This document shows, in pieces, positions 34,517 through 43,225 of a DNA stretch of 64,000 bases (position 1 is its first letter; the number at the start of each line of letters is the position of its first letter). Under the pieces are notes generated by a model. It worked only from the letters and a program-made list of their open reading frames with translations, did no database searches and was not told where the DNA came from. The DNA is from Streptomyces sp. S.PNR 29 (GTDB lineage: Bacteria; Actinomycetota; Actinomycetes; Streptomycetales; Streptomycetaceae). Made by a program: the position numbers and the translations under genes. The stretch is taken from positions 1 to 64,000 of the forward strand of contig NZ_JANUQM010000004.1 of assembly GCF_030386795.1 (NCBI RefSeq), read 5' to 3'.

Positions 34517-35519
34517 GAATCGCGTGTCCAAACGTGCCGCAACCGGAGCACTCCTCGGCCTCGCCCTCGGCTTCCCGGCCGAGTTCAACGACGTCCCGTC
34601 GATCCTCGCCAAGTGCGGGCCCTGGCGGCAGATGCGGCTGCCGACGCCCGCGATCGTCACCGACGACACGCAGATGACCCTGGCGCTGGGGCGGGGCCTG
34701 CGGACGGCCATGGACCGGGGCGTGCTCGGCCCCGAGGGGATGGCCGAGCCCGTACGGCAGGAGTTCATCGCCTGGAACCGCTCCCCGGAGAACAACCGCG
34801 CGCCGGGCAACACCTGCCTCAGGGCCTGTGGGCTGCTGGAGCGCGACGACCGGCCCTGGCAGGACGCCAGCCAGGTCGGTTCCAAGGGCTGCGGCGCCAA
34901 CATGCGCGTGGCCCCGATCGGGCTCATCCCGGCACTGAGCGACGAACAGCGCGCCGGCGCCGCCCAGTTGCAGTCCGCGCTCACCCACGGGCACCCGACG
35001 GCCCTCGCCGCCTCCGACCTCACCGCGCACGCCGTACGGCTGCTCGCGCAGGGCGCCGAGCCGGCCGGGCTGACAGAGCTGCTGCTCTCGTACGCGTACG
35101 ACAACCGCAGCCACTACCACCAGCGCTGGCTGGGCGACCTGTGGACCCGCGGCCAGGACCCCACCCCGGAGCACTTCATCGCGCGCGGCTGGGACGAGTG
35201 CGTCCAGGCCCTGGAGCGCCTCCAGGGCGCCGTGCGCACCGTCTCGCCCGAGACCGACCCGTGTCTGGCCACCGGCGCGGGCTGGATCGCCGAGGAGGCC
35301 CTGGCGACCGGCCTGCTCTGCTTCCTGCTCTTCGTCGACGAACCGCTGACGGCCCTGCGCCGTGCCGCCTGCACCTCCGGCGACTCCGACTCGATCGCCT
35401 GCCTCACGGGCGCCTTCGCGGGCGCGTACCTGGGCGCGGACGTCTGGCCGGCCGAGTGGGCCGACCGCATCGAGTACCACGGGGACCTGCTCGCGCTCGG
35501 GGCGCTCTGGGACGCCTGA
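34512..35519 (+). CDS. ADP-ribosylglycohydrolase (DraG/ARH family)
   Basis: This protein of 335 residues (331 from GTG 34524) is predicted to remove ADP-ribose from proteins or nucleotides. The metal-binding motifs are both present: VTDDTQM early and SGDSDSIA late, with SKGCGANMRVAPIG in the middle. The N-terminus reads ALLGLALGFPAEF where the family normally has ALGDALG before PTEF, so four residues including the conserved Asp are missing. GTG 34524 has workable spacing from AGGGG (34507-34511), whereas ATG 34512 has none. Both lie in or beside a 43-bp palindrome. The gene is separate from the scp operon. Confidence 0.85.
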   Translation: MVNRVSKRAATGALLGLALGFPAEFNDVPSILAKCGPWRQMRLPTPAIVTDDTQMTLALGRGLRTAMDRGVLGPEGMAEPVRQEFIAWNRSPENNRAPGNTCLRACGLLERDDRPWQDASQVGSKGCGANMRVAPIGLIPALSDEQRAGAAQLQSALTHGHPTALAASDLTAHAVRLLAQGAEPAGLTELLLSYAYDNRSHYHQRWLGDLWTRGQDPTPEHFIARGWDECVQALERLQGAVRTVSPETDPCLATGAGWIAEEALATGLLCFLLFVDEPLTALRRAACTSGDSDSIACLTGAFAGAYLGADVWPAEWADRIEYHGDLLALGALWDA

Positions 35520-35640
35520 CGGGCGCGGGGTTCGGGGATGCCGCCCGTCTCAGGGGGCGGGCGTCGCGCACCGGTACGGCGTGAGCTGACTAGGCTGGAC
35601 GGACCAAGAGCCGATACGCACATCAGCAAGGAGCATCGCC

Positions 35641-36003
35641 GTGGCGGTACGAGCGGTCCGGGGCGCCGTCCAACTGGAGCGGGACGAAGCCGGCCACATG
35701 GACGAGCAGGTCGGAGCCCTGCTCACCGCCATCCTGGAACGCAACGACCTGGCCACGGACGACCTGATCAGCATCTGGTTCACGGCCACGCCCGACCTGC
35801 ACAGCGACTTCCCGGCGGCCGCCGCCCGCAAGCTCGGCATCGTGGACGTCCCGCTGATCTGCGCTCAGGAACTGGACATCGAGGGCGCCATGCCGCGCGT
35901 GGTCCGCGTCCTCGCGCACATCGAGTCCGACCGGCCCCGCGCCGACATCGCGCACGTCTACCTCGGCGCCGCGGCCGCCCTGCGCAAGGACATCGCCCAG
36001 TGA
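35641..36003 (+). CDS. aroH: Chorismate mutase, AroH type
   Basis: This 120-residue monofunctional enzyme converts chorismate to prephenate for Phe/Tyr synthesis. It resembles the Bacillus subtilis trimeric AroH: ERNDLATDDLISIWFTATPDLHSDFPA, the active-site segment CAQELDIEG with Cys and Glu, an Arg in VVRVL, and HVYLGAAAALR near the C-terminus. GTG 35641 has AAGGAG 7-9 nt upstream. Its stop overlaps the GTG of tyrA, whose product uses its product, so the pair is coupled. Confidence 0.93.
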   Translation: MAVRAVRGAVQLERDEAGHMDEQVGALLTAILERNDLATDDLISIWFTATPDLHSDFPAAAARKLGIVDVPLICAQELDIEGAMPRVVRVLAHIESDRPRADIAHVYLGAAAALRKDIAQ

Positions 36004-37085
36004 GGACCGCACTCGTCATCGGAACCGGGCTCATCGGCACGTCCGCCGCCCTCGCCCTCACCCAGCGGGGCGTCGTCGTCCACCTCGTCGACCACGACCC
36101 GGAGCAGGCCCGTACGGCGGCCGCGCTCGGCGCCGGCACCGAGGAGCCGCCCGCCGGGCCCGTCGACCTCGCGATCGTCGCCGCCCCGCCGGCCCATGTG
36201 GCCGACGTGCTCACCGACGCCATGCGGCGCGGTGCCGCACGTGGCTACGTCGACGTGGCCAGCGTCAAGGGCGGCCCGCGCCGCGAGCTGGAGACGCGAG
36301 GGCTCGACCTGTCGGCGTACATCGGCACGCACCCCATGTCCGGCCGCGAGCAGTCCGGCCCGCTGGCCGCCACCGGCGACCTCTTCGAGGGCCGCCCCTG
36401 GGTGCTGACCCCGACCCGGGACACGGACACCGAGGTGCTGAACCTGGCCCTGGAGCTGGTCTCGCACTGCCGGGCGGTGCCGGTCGTCATGGACGCCGAC
36501 GCCCACGACCGTGCCGTGGCCCTCGTCTCCCACATGCCCCACCTGGTGTCCAGCATGGTCGCCGCGCGCCTGCAGCACGCCGAGGAAGCGGCCGTACGCC
36601 TGTGCGGACAGGGCATCCGGGACGTGACCCGCATCGCCGCCTCCGACCCCCGCATGTGGATCGACATCCTCTCCGCGAACCCGGGTCCGGTCGCCGACCT
36701 GCTCGGGGACGTCGCCGCCGACCTGGAGGAGACGGTGCGGGCACTGCGCGCCCTGCAGTCCTCCGACGAGAACAAACGCCGGGAGGGCACGGTCGGCATC
36801 GAGGACGTGCTGCGCCGCGGCAACGCCGGGCAGGTCCGGGTCCCGGGCAAGCACGGGTCCGCTCCGCGGGTCTACGAGACGGTGGCGGTCCTCATCGACG
36901 ACCAGCCCGGGCAGCTGGCCCGGATCTTCGCGGACGCGGGCCGGGCCGGCGTCAACATCGAGGACGTACGGATCGAGCACGCGACCGGGCAGCAGGCCGG
37001 TCTGGTGCAGCTCATGGTGGAGCCGAAGGCGGCGCCGGTGCTGGAGGCCGCGCTGCGGGAGCGGGGCTGGGCGATCCGGCAGTAG
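36000..37085 (+). CDS. tyrA: Prephenate dehydrogenase
   Basis: This 361-residue enzyme makes 4-hydroxyphenylpyruvate from prephenate. The NAD(P) domain (1-160) starts VIGTGLIGTSAALAL. The helical catalytic domain has GTHPMSGREQSGPLAA and the HDRAVALVSHMPHLVSS His motif. The C-terminal ACT domain (about 290-361) contains LIDDQPGQLARIFADAGRAGVNIEDVRIEH, a likely aromatic-amino-acid feedback site. GTG 36000 overlaps the aroH stop. The order aroH-tyrA-cmk continues toward the der gene. Confidence 0.93.
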   Translation: MRTALVIGTGLIGTSAALALTQRGVVVHLVDHDPEQARTAAALGAGTEEPPAGPVDLAIVAAPPAHVADVLTDAMRRGAARGYVDVASVKGGPRRELETRGLDLSAYIGTHPMSGREQSGPLAATGDLFEGRPWVLTPTRDTDTEVLNLALELVSHCRAVPVVMDADAHDRAVALVSHMPHLVSSMVAARLQHAEEAAVRLCGQGIRDVTRIAASDPRMWIDILSANPGPVADLLGDVAADLEETVRALRALQSSDENKRREGTVGIEDVLRRGNAGQVRVPGKHGSAPRVYETVAVLIDDQPGQLARIFADAGRAGVNIEDVRIEHATGQQAGLVQLMVEPKAAPVLEAALRERGWAIRQ

Positions 37086-37190
37086 CGGGTTGCCGCCGGG
37101 CTGGGCCGATCGGGGTACGCGCACCCAGTAACCTTGTGCGGGGCAGTCGCGCCCCCACCCCCGCCAGCCCGGTCCAGGAAGGTCCCCACT

Positions 37191-37871
37191 GTGGAAAGCG
37201 CCACGCCAGTGATTGTCGCCATCGACGGCCCCGCCGGCACGGGCAAGTCGAGCACGTCGAAGGCCGTGGCCGCGCAGCTCGGCCTCAGCTACCTGGACAC
37301 CGGCGCCCAGTACCGGGCGATCACGTGGTGGATGGTGAACAACGGCATCGACACCGACGACCCGCAGGCGATCGCCGCCGCGGCTGGCAAGCCCGAGATC
37401 GTCTCCGGCACCGACCCGACGGGCCCCACCATCACGGTCGACGGCGTGGACGTCTCCGGCCCGATCCGCACCCAGGAGGTCTCCTCCAAGGTCAGCGCGG
37501 TCAGCGCCGTACCGGAGGTGCGCGCCCGGATCACCGAGCTGCAGCGCTCGCTGGCGGCCTCCGCCGCGCACGGCATCGTCGTCGAGGGACGCGACATCGG
37601 CACCACCGTCCTGCCGGACGCCGACCTGAAGATCTTCCTCACCGCCTCCCCGGAGGCCCGCGCCGCCCGCCGCAGCGGTGAGCTCAAGGGCGCGGACGTG
37701 CACACCACCCGCGAGGCGCTGCTCAAGCGCGACGCCGCCGACTCCGGCCGCAAGACCTCCCCGCTGGCCAAGGCGGACGACGCGGTCGAGGTGGACACCA
37801 CCGACCTCACGCTGGCCCAGGTCATCGAGTGTGTCGTCACCCTCGTCGAGGAGAAGCGGGCCGGGAAGTGA
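37191..37871 (+). CDS. cmk: Cytidylate kinase
   Basis: This 226-residue enzyme phosphorylates CMP and dCMP. The P-loop is IDGPAGTGKSSTSKAVA, the CMP site region YLDTGAQYRAITWW, and the lid/Arg region VEGRDIGTTVLPDADLKIFLTASPEARAARR. Catalytic residues are present. GTG 37191 follows AGGAAGG. Its stop overlaps the GTG of the acyltransferase gene. The cmk-plsC-der linkage is common in actinobacteria. Confidence 0.94.
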   Translation: MESATPVIVAIDGPAGTGKSSTSKAVAAQLGLSYLDTGAQYRAITWWMVNNGIDTDDPQAIAAAAGKPEIVSGTDPTGPTITVDGVDVSGPIRTQEVSSKVSAVSAVPEVRARITELQRSLAASAAHGIVVEGRDIGTTVLPDADLKIFLTASPEARAARRSGELKGADVHTTREALLKRDAADSGRKTSPLAKADDAVEVDTTDLTLAQVIECVVTLVEEKRAGK

Positions 37872-38521
37872 CCTCACCGTCCGTGCCTTCGGAGCGGGGC
37901 GCCGAAGTCGGGCGGCGCATCGGCGTCGGCCTGATGTACGGGCTGTGGCGGCCGCGCGTGCTCGGCGCCTGGAGGGTGCCCGCGGCCGGCCCGGTGATCC
38001 TCGCCGTCAACCACTCCCACAACATCGACGGCCCGATGGTCATGGGCGTGGCGCCCCGGCCGACGCACTTCCTGATCAAGAAGGAGGCGTTCGTCGGGCC
38101 GCTGGACCCGTTCCTGACCGGCATCGGCCAGCTGAAGGTGGACCGGGAGACGACCGACCGCACGGCGATCACGCAGGCGCTCGACGTCCTGACGGCCGGC
38201 GGCGTGCTCGGCATCTTCCCGGAAGGCACCCGGGGCGAGGGCGACTTCGCCTCCCTGCGCGCCGGGCTCGCCTACTTCGCCGTCCGCAGCGGCGCACCGA
38301 TCGTGCCGGTCGCCGTCCTGGGAAGTTCCGAGCGGCCCGGACGGTTGATACGAGGGCTGCCACCGCTGCGCCACCGCATCGACGTCGTCTTCGGCGACCC
38401 CTTCGACGCGGGCGACGGAAGCGGGCGGCGGACCCGCCGGGCGCTGGACGAGGCGACCGAACGCATCCAGAAGCAGCTCACCGCGCACCTGGAAAACGCC
38501 AGACGCCTGACCGGGCGCTAG
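37868..38521 (+). CDS. 1-acyl-sn-glycerol-3-phosphate acyltransferase (PlsC family)
   Basis: This 217-residue membrane-associated enzyme transfers acyl chains to lysophosphatidate in phospholipid synthesis. The HX4D motif is NHSHNID, and the later motifs are FPEGTRG and VPVAVLG. The order is the normal one. GTG 37868 overlaps the cmk stop (GTGA). It lies between cmk and der, so membrane and nucleotide synthesis genes share a transcript. Substrate specificity is not proven. Confidence 0.88.
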   Translation: MTSPSVPSERGAEVGRRIGVGLMYGLWRPRVLGAWRVPAAGPVILAVNHSHNIDGPMVMGVAPRPTHFLIKKEAFVGPLDPFLTGIGQLKVDRETTDRTAITQALDVLTAGGVLGIFPEGTRGEGDFASLRAGLAYFAVRSGAPIVPVAVLGSSERPGRLIRGLPPLRHRIDVVFGDPFDAGDGSGRRTRRALDEATERIQKQLTAHLENARRLTGR

Positions 38522-38598
38522 GCGACACTGAGTAGTGGATCACCCCTTTTGACACGGGGTGCGCCACCGATCACCACGATGAACGAGGTACGGACTTC

Positions 38599-40080
38599 AT
38601 GAACGACCACATCCACTCCGAGGGCTCGGGCGAGGAGCACGACCACGGAGCGCTTGGCGACGCCGAGTACGCGGAGTTCATGGAGCTCGCCGCGGAAGAG
38701 GGCTTCGATCTGGAGGAGGTCGAGGGCGCGATCGAGGCGGCCGGGCACGGCCCGCTGCCCGTGCTCGCCGTCGTCGGCCGCCCCAATGTCGGCAAGTCGA
38801 CTCTGGTGAACCGCATCATCGGCCGCCGCGAGGCGGTCGTCGAGGACAAGCCCGGCGTCACCCGCGACCGCGTCACGTACGAGGCCGAGTGGTCGGGCCG
38901 CCGCTTCAAGGTCGTCGACACCGGCGGCTGGGAGCAGGACGTCCTCGGCATCGACGCCTCCGTCGCCGCGCAGGCCGAGTACGCCATCGAGGCCGCCGAC
39001 GCCGTCGTCTTCGTCGTCGACGCCAAGGTGGGCGCGACCGACACCGACGAGGCGGTCGTCCGCCTGCTGCGCAAGGCAGGCAAGCCCGTCGTGCTGTGCG
39101 CCAACAAGGTGGACGGCCCGAGCGGCGAGGCCGACGCCGCGTACCTGTGGTCGCTGGGTCTCGGCGAGCCCTACCCGGTTTCGGCCCTGCACGGCCGCGG
39201 CACCGGCGACATGCTCGACCAGGTGCTGGAAGCGCTGCCGGAGGCGCCGCGCGAGACCTTCGGCGGAGCCGGCATCGGCGGCCCGCGCCGCGTCGCCCTG
39301 ATCGGCCGCCCGAACGTCGGCAAGTCCTCGCTGCTGAACAAGGTGGCCGGTGAGGAGCGCGTCGTCGTCAACGAACTCGCGGGCACCACCCGCGACCCGG
39401 TCGACGAGCTGATCGAACTCGGCGGCAAGACCTGGAAGTTCGTCGACACCGCCGGCATCCGCAAGCGCGTCCACCTCCAGCAGGGCGCCGACTACTACGC
39501 CTCGCTGCGCACCGCGGCCGCCGTCGAGAAGGCCGAGGTCGCCGTCGTCCTGATCGACGCAGCCGAGTCCATCTCGGTGCAGGACCAGCGGATCGTCACC
39601 ATGGCCGTCGAGGCGGGCCGCGCGCTGGTCCTCGCCTTCAACAAGTGGGACACCCTCGACGAGGAGCGCCGCTACTACCTGGAGCGGGAGATCGAGACGG
39701 AGCTCGGCCAGGTGTCGTGGGCGCCGCGGGTCAACGTCTCGGCGCGCACCGGCCGCCACATGGAGAAGCTGGTACCGGCGATCGAGACGGCCCTCGCCGG
39801 CTGGGAGACCCGGGTGCCGACGGGCCGGCTGAACGCCTTCCTCGGTGAGCTGGTCGCCGCGCACCCGCACCCGATCCGGGGCGGAAAGCAGCCGCGCATC
39901 CTGTTCGGCACGCAGGCGGGCACCAAGCCTCCGCGGTTCGTGCTCTTCGCCACCGGCTTCATCGAGGCCGGCTACCGGCGCTTCATCGAGCGCCGCCTGC
40001 GCGAGGAGTTCGGCTTCGAGGGGACGCCGGTCCACATCTCGGTGCGGGTGCGCGAGAAGCGCGGTGCGAAGAAGAAGTAA
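38599..40080 (+). CDS. der: Ribosome-assembly GTPase Der (EngA)
   Basis: This essential 493-residue GTPase for 50S maturation has two tandem G domains: G1 motif [15 protein letters not shown] and NKVDG in the first, and [18 protein letters not shown] and NKWD in the second. A KH-like C-terminal domain includes [18 protein letters not shown]. The N-terminal 50 residues are acidic and His-rich and extend beyond Escherichia coli EngA, as in other actinobacteria. The ribosome-binding site ahead of ATG 38599 is weak (GAGG). A strong hairpin follows it. Confidence 0.95.
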   Translation: MNDHIHSEGSGEEHDHGALGDAEYAEFMELAAEEGFDLEEVEGAIEAAGHGPLPVLAVVGRPNVGKSTLVNRIIGRREAVVEDKPGVTRDRVTYEAEWSGRRFKVVDTGGWEQDVLGIDASVAAQAEYAIEAADAVVFVVDAKVGATDTDEAVVRLLRKAGKPVVLCANKVDGPSGEADAAYLWSLGLGEPYPVSALHGRGTGDMLDQVLEALPEAPRETFGGAGIGGPRRVALIGRPNVGKSSLLNKVAGEERVVVNELAGTTRDPVDELIELGGKTWKFVDTAGIRKRVHLQQGADYYASLRTAAAVEKAEVAVVLIDAAESISVQDQRIVTMAVEAGRALVLAFNKWDTLDEERRYYLEREIETELGQVSWAPRVNVSARTGRHMEKLVPAIETALAGWETRVPTGRLNAFLGELVAAHPHPIRGGKQPRILFGTQAGTKPPRFVLFATGFIEAGYRRFIERRLREEFGFEGTPVHISVRVREKRGAKKK

Positions 40081-40101
40081 CACGAAGTAACACCTGGACC
40101 A

Positions 40102-40142
40102 CATGACGAAGGGCGGCCCCGACAGGGCCGCCCTTCGTCATG
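40102..40142. terminator. Bidirectional terminator after der
   Basis: CATGACGAAGGGCGGCCC (40102-40119) and its inverse (40125-40142) form a perfect 18-bp stem around the loop CGACA. It lies between the convergent der gene and the small minus-strand gene ending at 40155. Confidence 0.85.
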
Positions 40143-40154
40143 GTGCCGTCCCCT

Positions 40155-40457
40155 TCAGACGCCTCTGCGGGGGGCCGGCGGCAGTGCGGCCGGCACATGG
40201 TGCATCCCGGTGCCGTGCTGGCCGATGTGCCCGACGCGATGCCAGTGCGCCTTGCGCGGGATGTTCCCGAAGGCGGTGAACCCCAGCTCCTCCTCACCGC
40301 TGCGGTCACCGGGCAGCGCACGGAAGGACTTGACGTACTCGGCGTAGAGCGCGTCGTAGATCGGCGTGGCCGATGGGCCGCCCTGAGTATCCTGAGCCGC
40401 CCACGATGAGGGGATCGACTGGTAGGACTGGCGGCGGGGAACGTCGTAGGTGTGCAC
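40155..40457 (-). CDS. Conserved hypothetical protein, small
   Basis: This 100-residue soluble protein is rich in His/Gly/Pro near its end (HWHRVGHIGQHGTGMHH). The middle, YDALYAEYVKSFRALPGDRSGEEELGFTAFG, looks folded and conserved-like. No motif indicates a reaction. GTG 40457 has no clear ribosome-binding site, so the start is uncertain. It follows the 260-residue gene upstream by 64 bp on the same strand and may be in its transcript. Confidence 0.6.
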   Translation of the reverse strand: MHTYDVPRRQSYQSIPSSWAAQDTQGGPSATPIYDALYAEYVKSFRALPGDRSGEEELGFTAFGNIPRKAHWHRVGHIGQHGTGMHHVPAALPPAPRRGV

Positions 40458-40521
40458 GTATGTGCAAACGACCCCGGCGTCGAAGGGATGCGGCTGGGCG
40501 ACGCCGTAGGGGGCGCGGCGC

Positions 40522-41304
40522 TCAGGTGCCCGCGAGCGGCAGCGCGGCCCCGACCAACTGGCCGCTCGCCGCGGCCTTGTCCAGGGCGTCCCGCAGCAGG
40601 TCCTCCCGGGGCTGACGCCCGATCGAACCCACCGGCGCCGCGAACATCAGCACCTGCTGGTGCTTGTTGGCGGCGGCCCGCCACCCGTCGGTTACCTGGA
40701 GCGGCTGGTGCGCCTGCCACCACGCCACCGGCTGCGCGCCCACGGCGGCCGGCTGCAGCACCGCGTGCAGCCGGCCCATGGCGAGCAGCACGGACCAGCC
40801 GTGCAGCACCGGCGGTACGGCGGACAGCGCGGTCAGCGGCATGAAGCCCTGCTCGATGAGGAGCGGCAGGAAGTCGTCGCCGACACCGGTCGCACCGGGG
40901 CGCACGATGGGTCCGGTGGGCTCCACCACCAGGGCGGGGTGCAACTCGTCCGCGATCAGGACCAGTCCGCTGGTCACGCCGAGCACGGCCTGCTCGGGGA
41001 CGACCTTCCCGGGCTCCAGGTCGACGCTGTCTCCGGTGATGGACTTCACGGCACCCTGGAGCTGCTCCTCGGTGACCTGGACGACCTGCGAGGGCAGGCA
41101 GCTGGCGTGGGCGAAGGCGAGGACGGCGGTCTCGTCCCCGATGAACAGGACGGTGCTGGTGCGCTCCTGCTCGGAGTCGCCCGGGGTGCGGCAGGACGTG
41201 CAGTCGTAACTGCCCGGGGCGGTCTCTCCGGCGAGCAGGCGGTCGGCTTCTTCGTCGCCGATCTCGGCGCGTACCTCGTCGCTGACGTCGAGCATGCGCG
41301 GCAC
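40522..41304 (-). CDS. Conserved hypothetical protein with CxxC motif
   Basis: This 260-residue protein starts at GTG 41304, chosen because GGGAG sits 6 nt upstream and MLDVSDEVRAEIGDEEADRLLAGE begins the compact part. A DCTSC motif near residue 35 could bind metal or be redox active. Two alternating alpha/beta halves follow, with LFIGDETAVLAFAHASCLPSQVV and LVLIADELHPALVVEP. No family with known function is recognised. It is divergent from the rpf gene across a long regulatory region. Confidence 0.7.
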   Translation of the reverse strand: MPRMLDVSDEVRAEIGDEEADRLLAGETAPGSYDCTSCRTPGDSEQERTSTVLFIGDETAVLAFAHASCLPSQVVQVTEEQLQGAVKSITGDSVDLEPGKVVPEQAVLGVTSGLVLIADELHPALVVEPTGPIVRPGATGVGDDFLPLLIEQGFMPLTALSAVPPVLHGWSVLLAMGRLHAVLQPAAVGAQPVAWWQAHQPLQVTDGWRAAANKHQQVLMFAAPVGSIGRQPREDLLRDALDKAAASGQLVGAALPLAGT

Positions 41305-42500
<1,196 letters not shown>

Positions 42501-42526
42501 GCCGTTCCCCCTCCGCCCGGGGCGCG

Positions 42527-42558
42527 GGGCCCCGCCCGGCCCATGCCGGGTGGGGCCC
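42527..42558. terminator. Terminator between rpf and livF
   Basis: GGGCCCCGCCCGGC (42527-42540) pairs with GCCGGGTGGGGCCC (42545-42558), with a single G-U wobble and a CCAT loop. It separates the convergent rpf and livF-like genes. Confidence 0.78.
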
Positions 42559-42580
42559 TCGGCGTCGCTGAGCGCGGCAG

Positions 42581-43225
42581 TCAGCCGCGGGCCCGCAACT
42601 CGCCCGCCTCGCCGCTGAACACCACCGTGCCGCGGCTCAGTTCGTACACGAGGGCCGGTGGGCGGTGCAGGGCGGGCGGCAGCCGCTGCTCGGCGATCAC
42701 CACACATGCGTCGAGTGAGCCGAGCAGCTCGTACGTGCGGGCCGCGACCGTGGGCGACATGCCCTGGGCGGGCTCGTCGACCAGCACCACGCGCGCGCGT
42801 GCCAGCAGTGCGCGGGACAGGGCGAGCATGCGCTGCTCGCCACCGGAGAGGGTGCCGGCGCGGCGCGCGAGCAGGGGGCGCAGCCGGGGGTAGGCGTCGA
42901 GGGCGAAGTCGTACCGCTGTGCGGCGAGTTCCAGGTTCTCGCGGACGGTGAGCGAGCCGAACACGGCCCGCCGCTCCGGTACCAGGCACAGCCCGCGCCG
43001 GGCCCGCTCGTACGCCGGTACGCGGGTCACGTCGGTGCCGTCCCACACCACCGCCCCGCCGGACAGCCGCACCGTCCCGGCCAGCGCGCGCAGGGCGGTG
43101 CTGCGGCCGGAGCCGTTGCGGCCCAGCAGGACCGTCAGACCGGGGCCCGGCGCGGCGAGGGTGATGCCGTGCAGTGCCTCCACAGGGCCGTACCGCACGC
43201 GCGCGTGCCGCAGGGAGATGGTCAT
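42581..43225 (-). CDS. LivF-like ABC ATP-binding protein with Arg in Walker A
   Basis: This 214-residue ATPase belongs to the branched-chain-amino-acid transporter family. The Walker A reads GRNGSGRST where the family has GxNGAGKST, so the catalytic Lys is Arg. The other motifs are normal: signature LSGGEQRMLAL, Walker B VVLVDEPAQGMSP, and EQR at the switch. Its partner ATPase domain (C-terminus of the next protein) has an intact GPNGAGKST, so the pair may hydrolyse ATP at only one site. ATG 43225 overlaps the stop of the fused liv gene (ATGA). The substrate is inferred from family only. Confidence 0.87.
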   Translation of the reverse strand: MTISLRHARVRYGPVEALHGITLAAPGPGLTVLLGRNGSGRSTALRALAGTVRLSGGAVVWDGTDVTRVPAYERARRGLCLVPERRAVFGSLTVRENLELAAQRYDFALDAYPRLRPLLARRAGTLSGGEQRMLALSRALLARARVVLVDEPAQGMSPTVAARTYELLGSLDACVVIAEQRLPPALHRPPALVYELSRGTVVFSGEAGELRARG

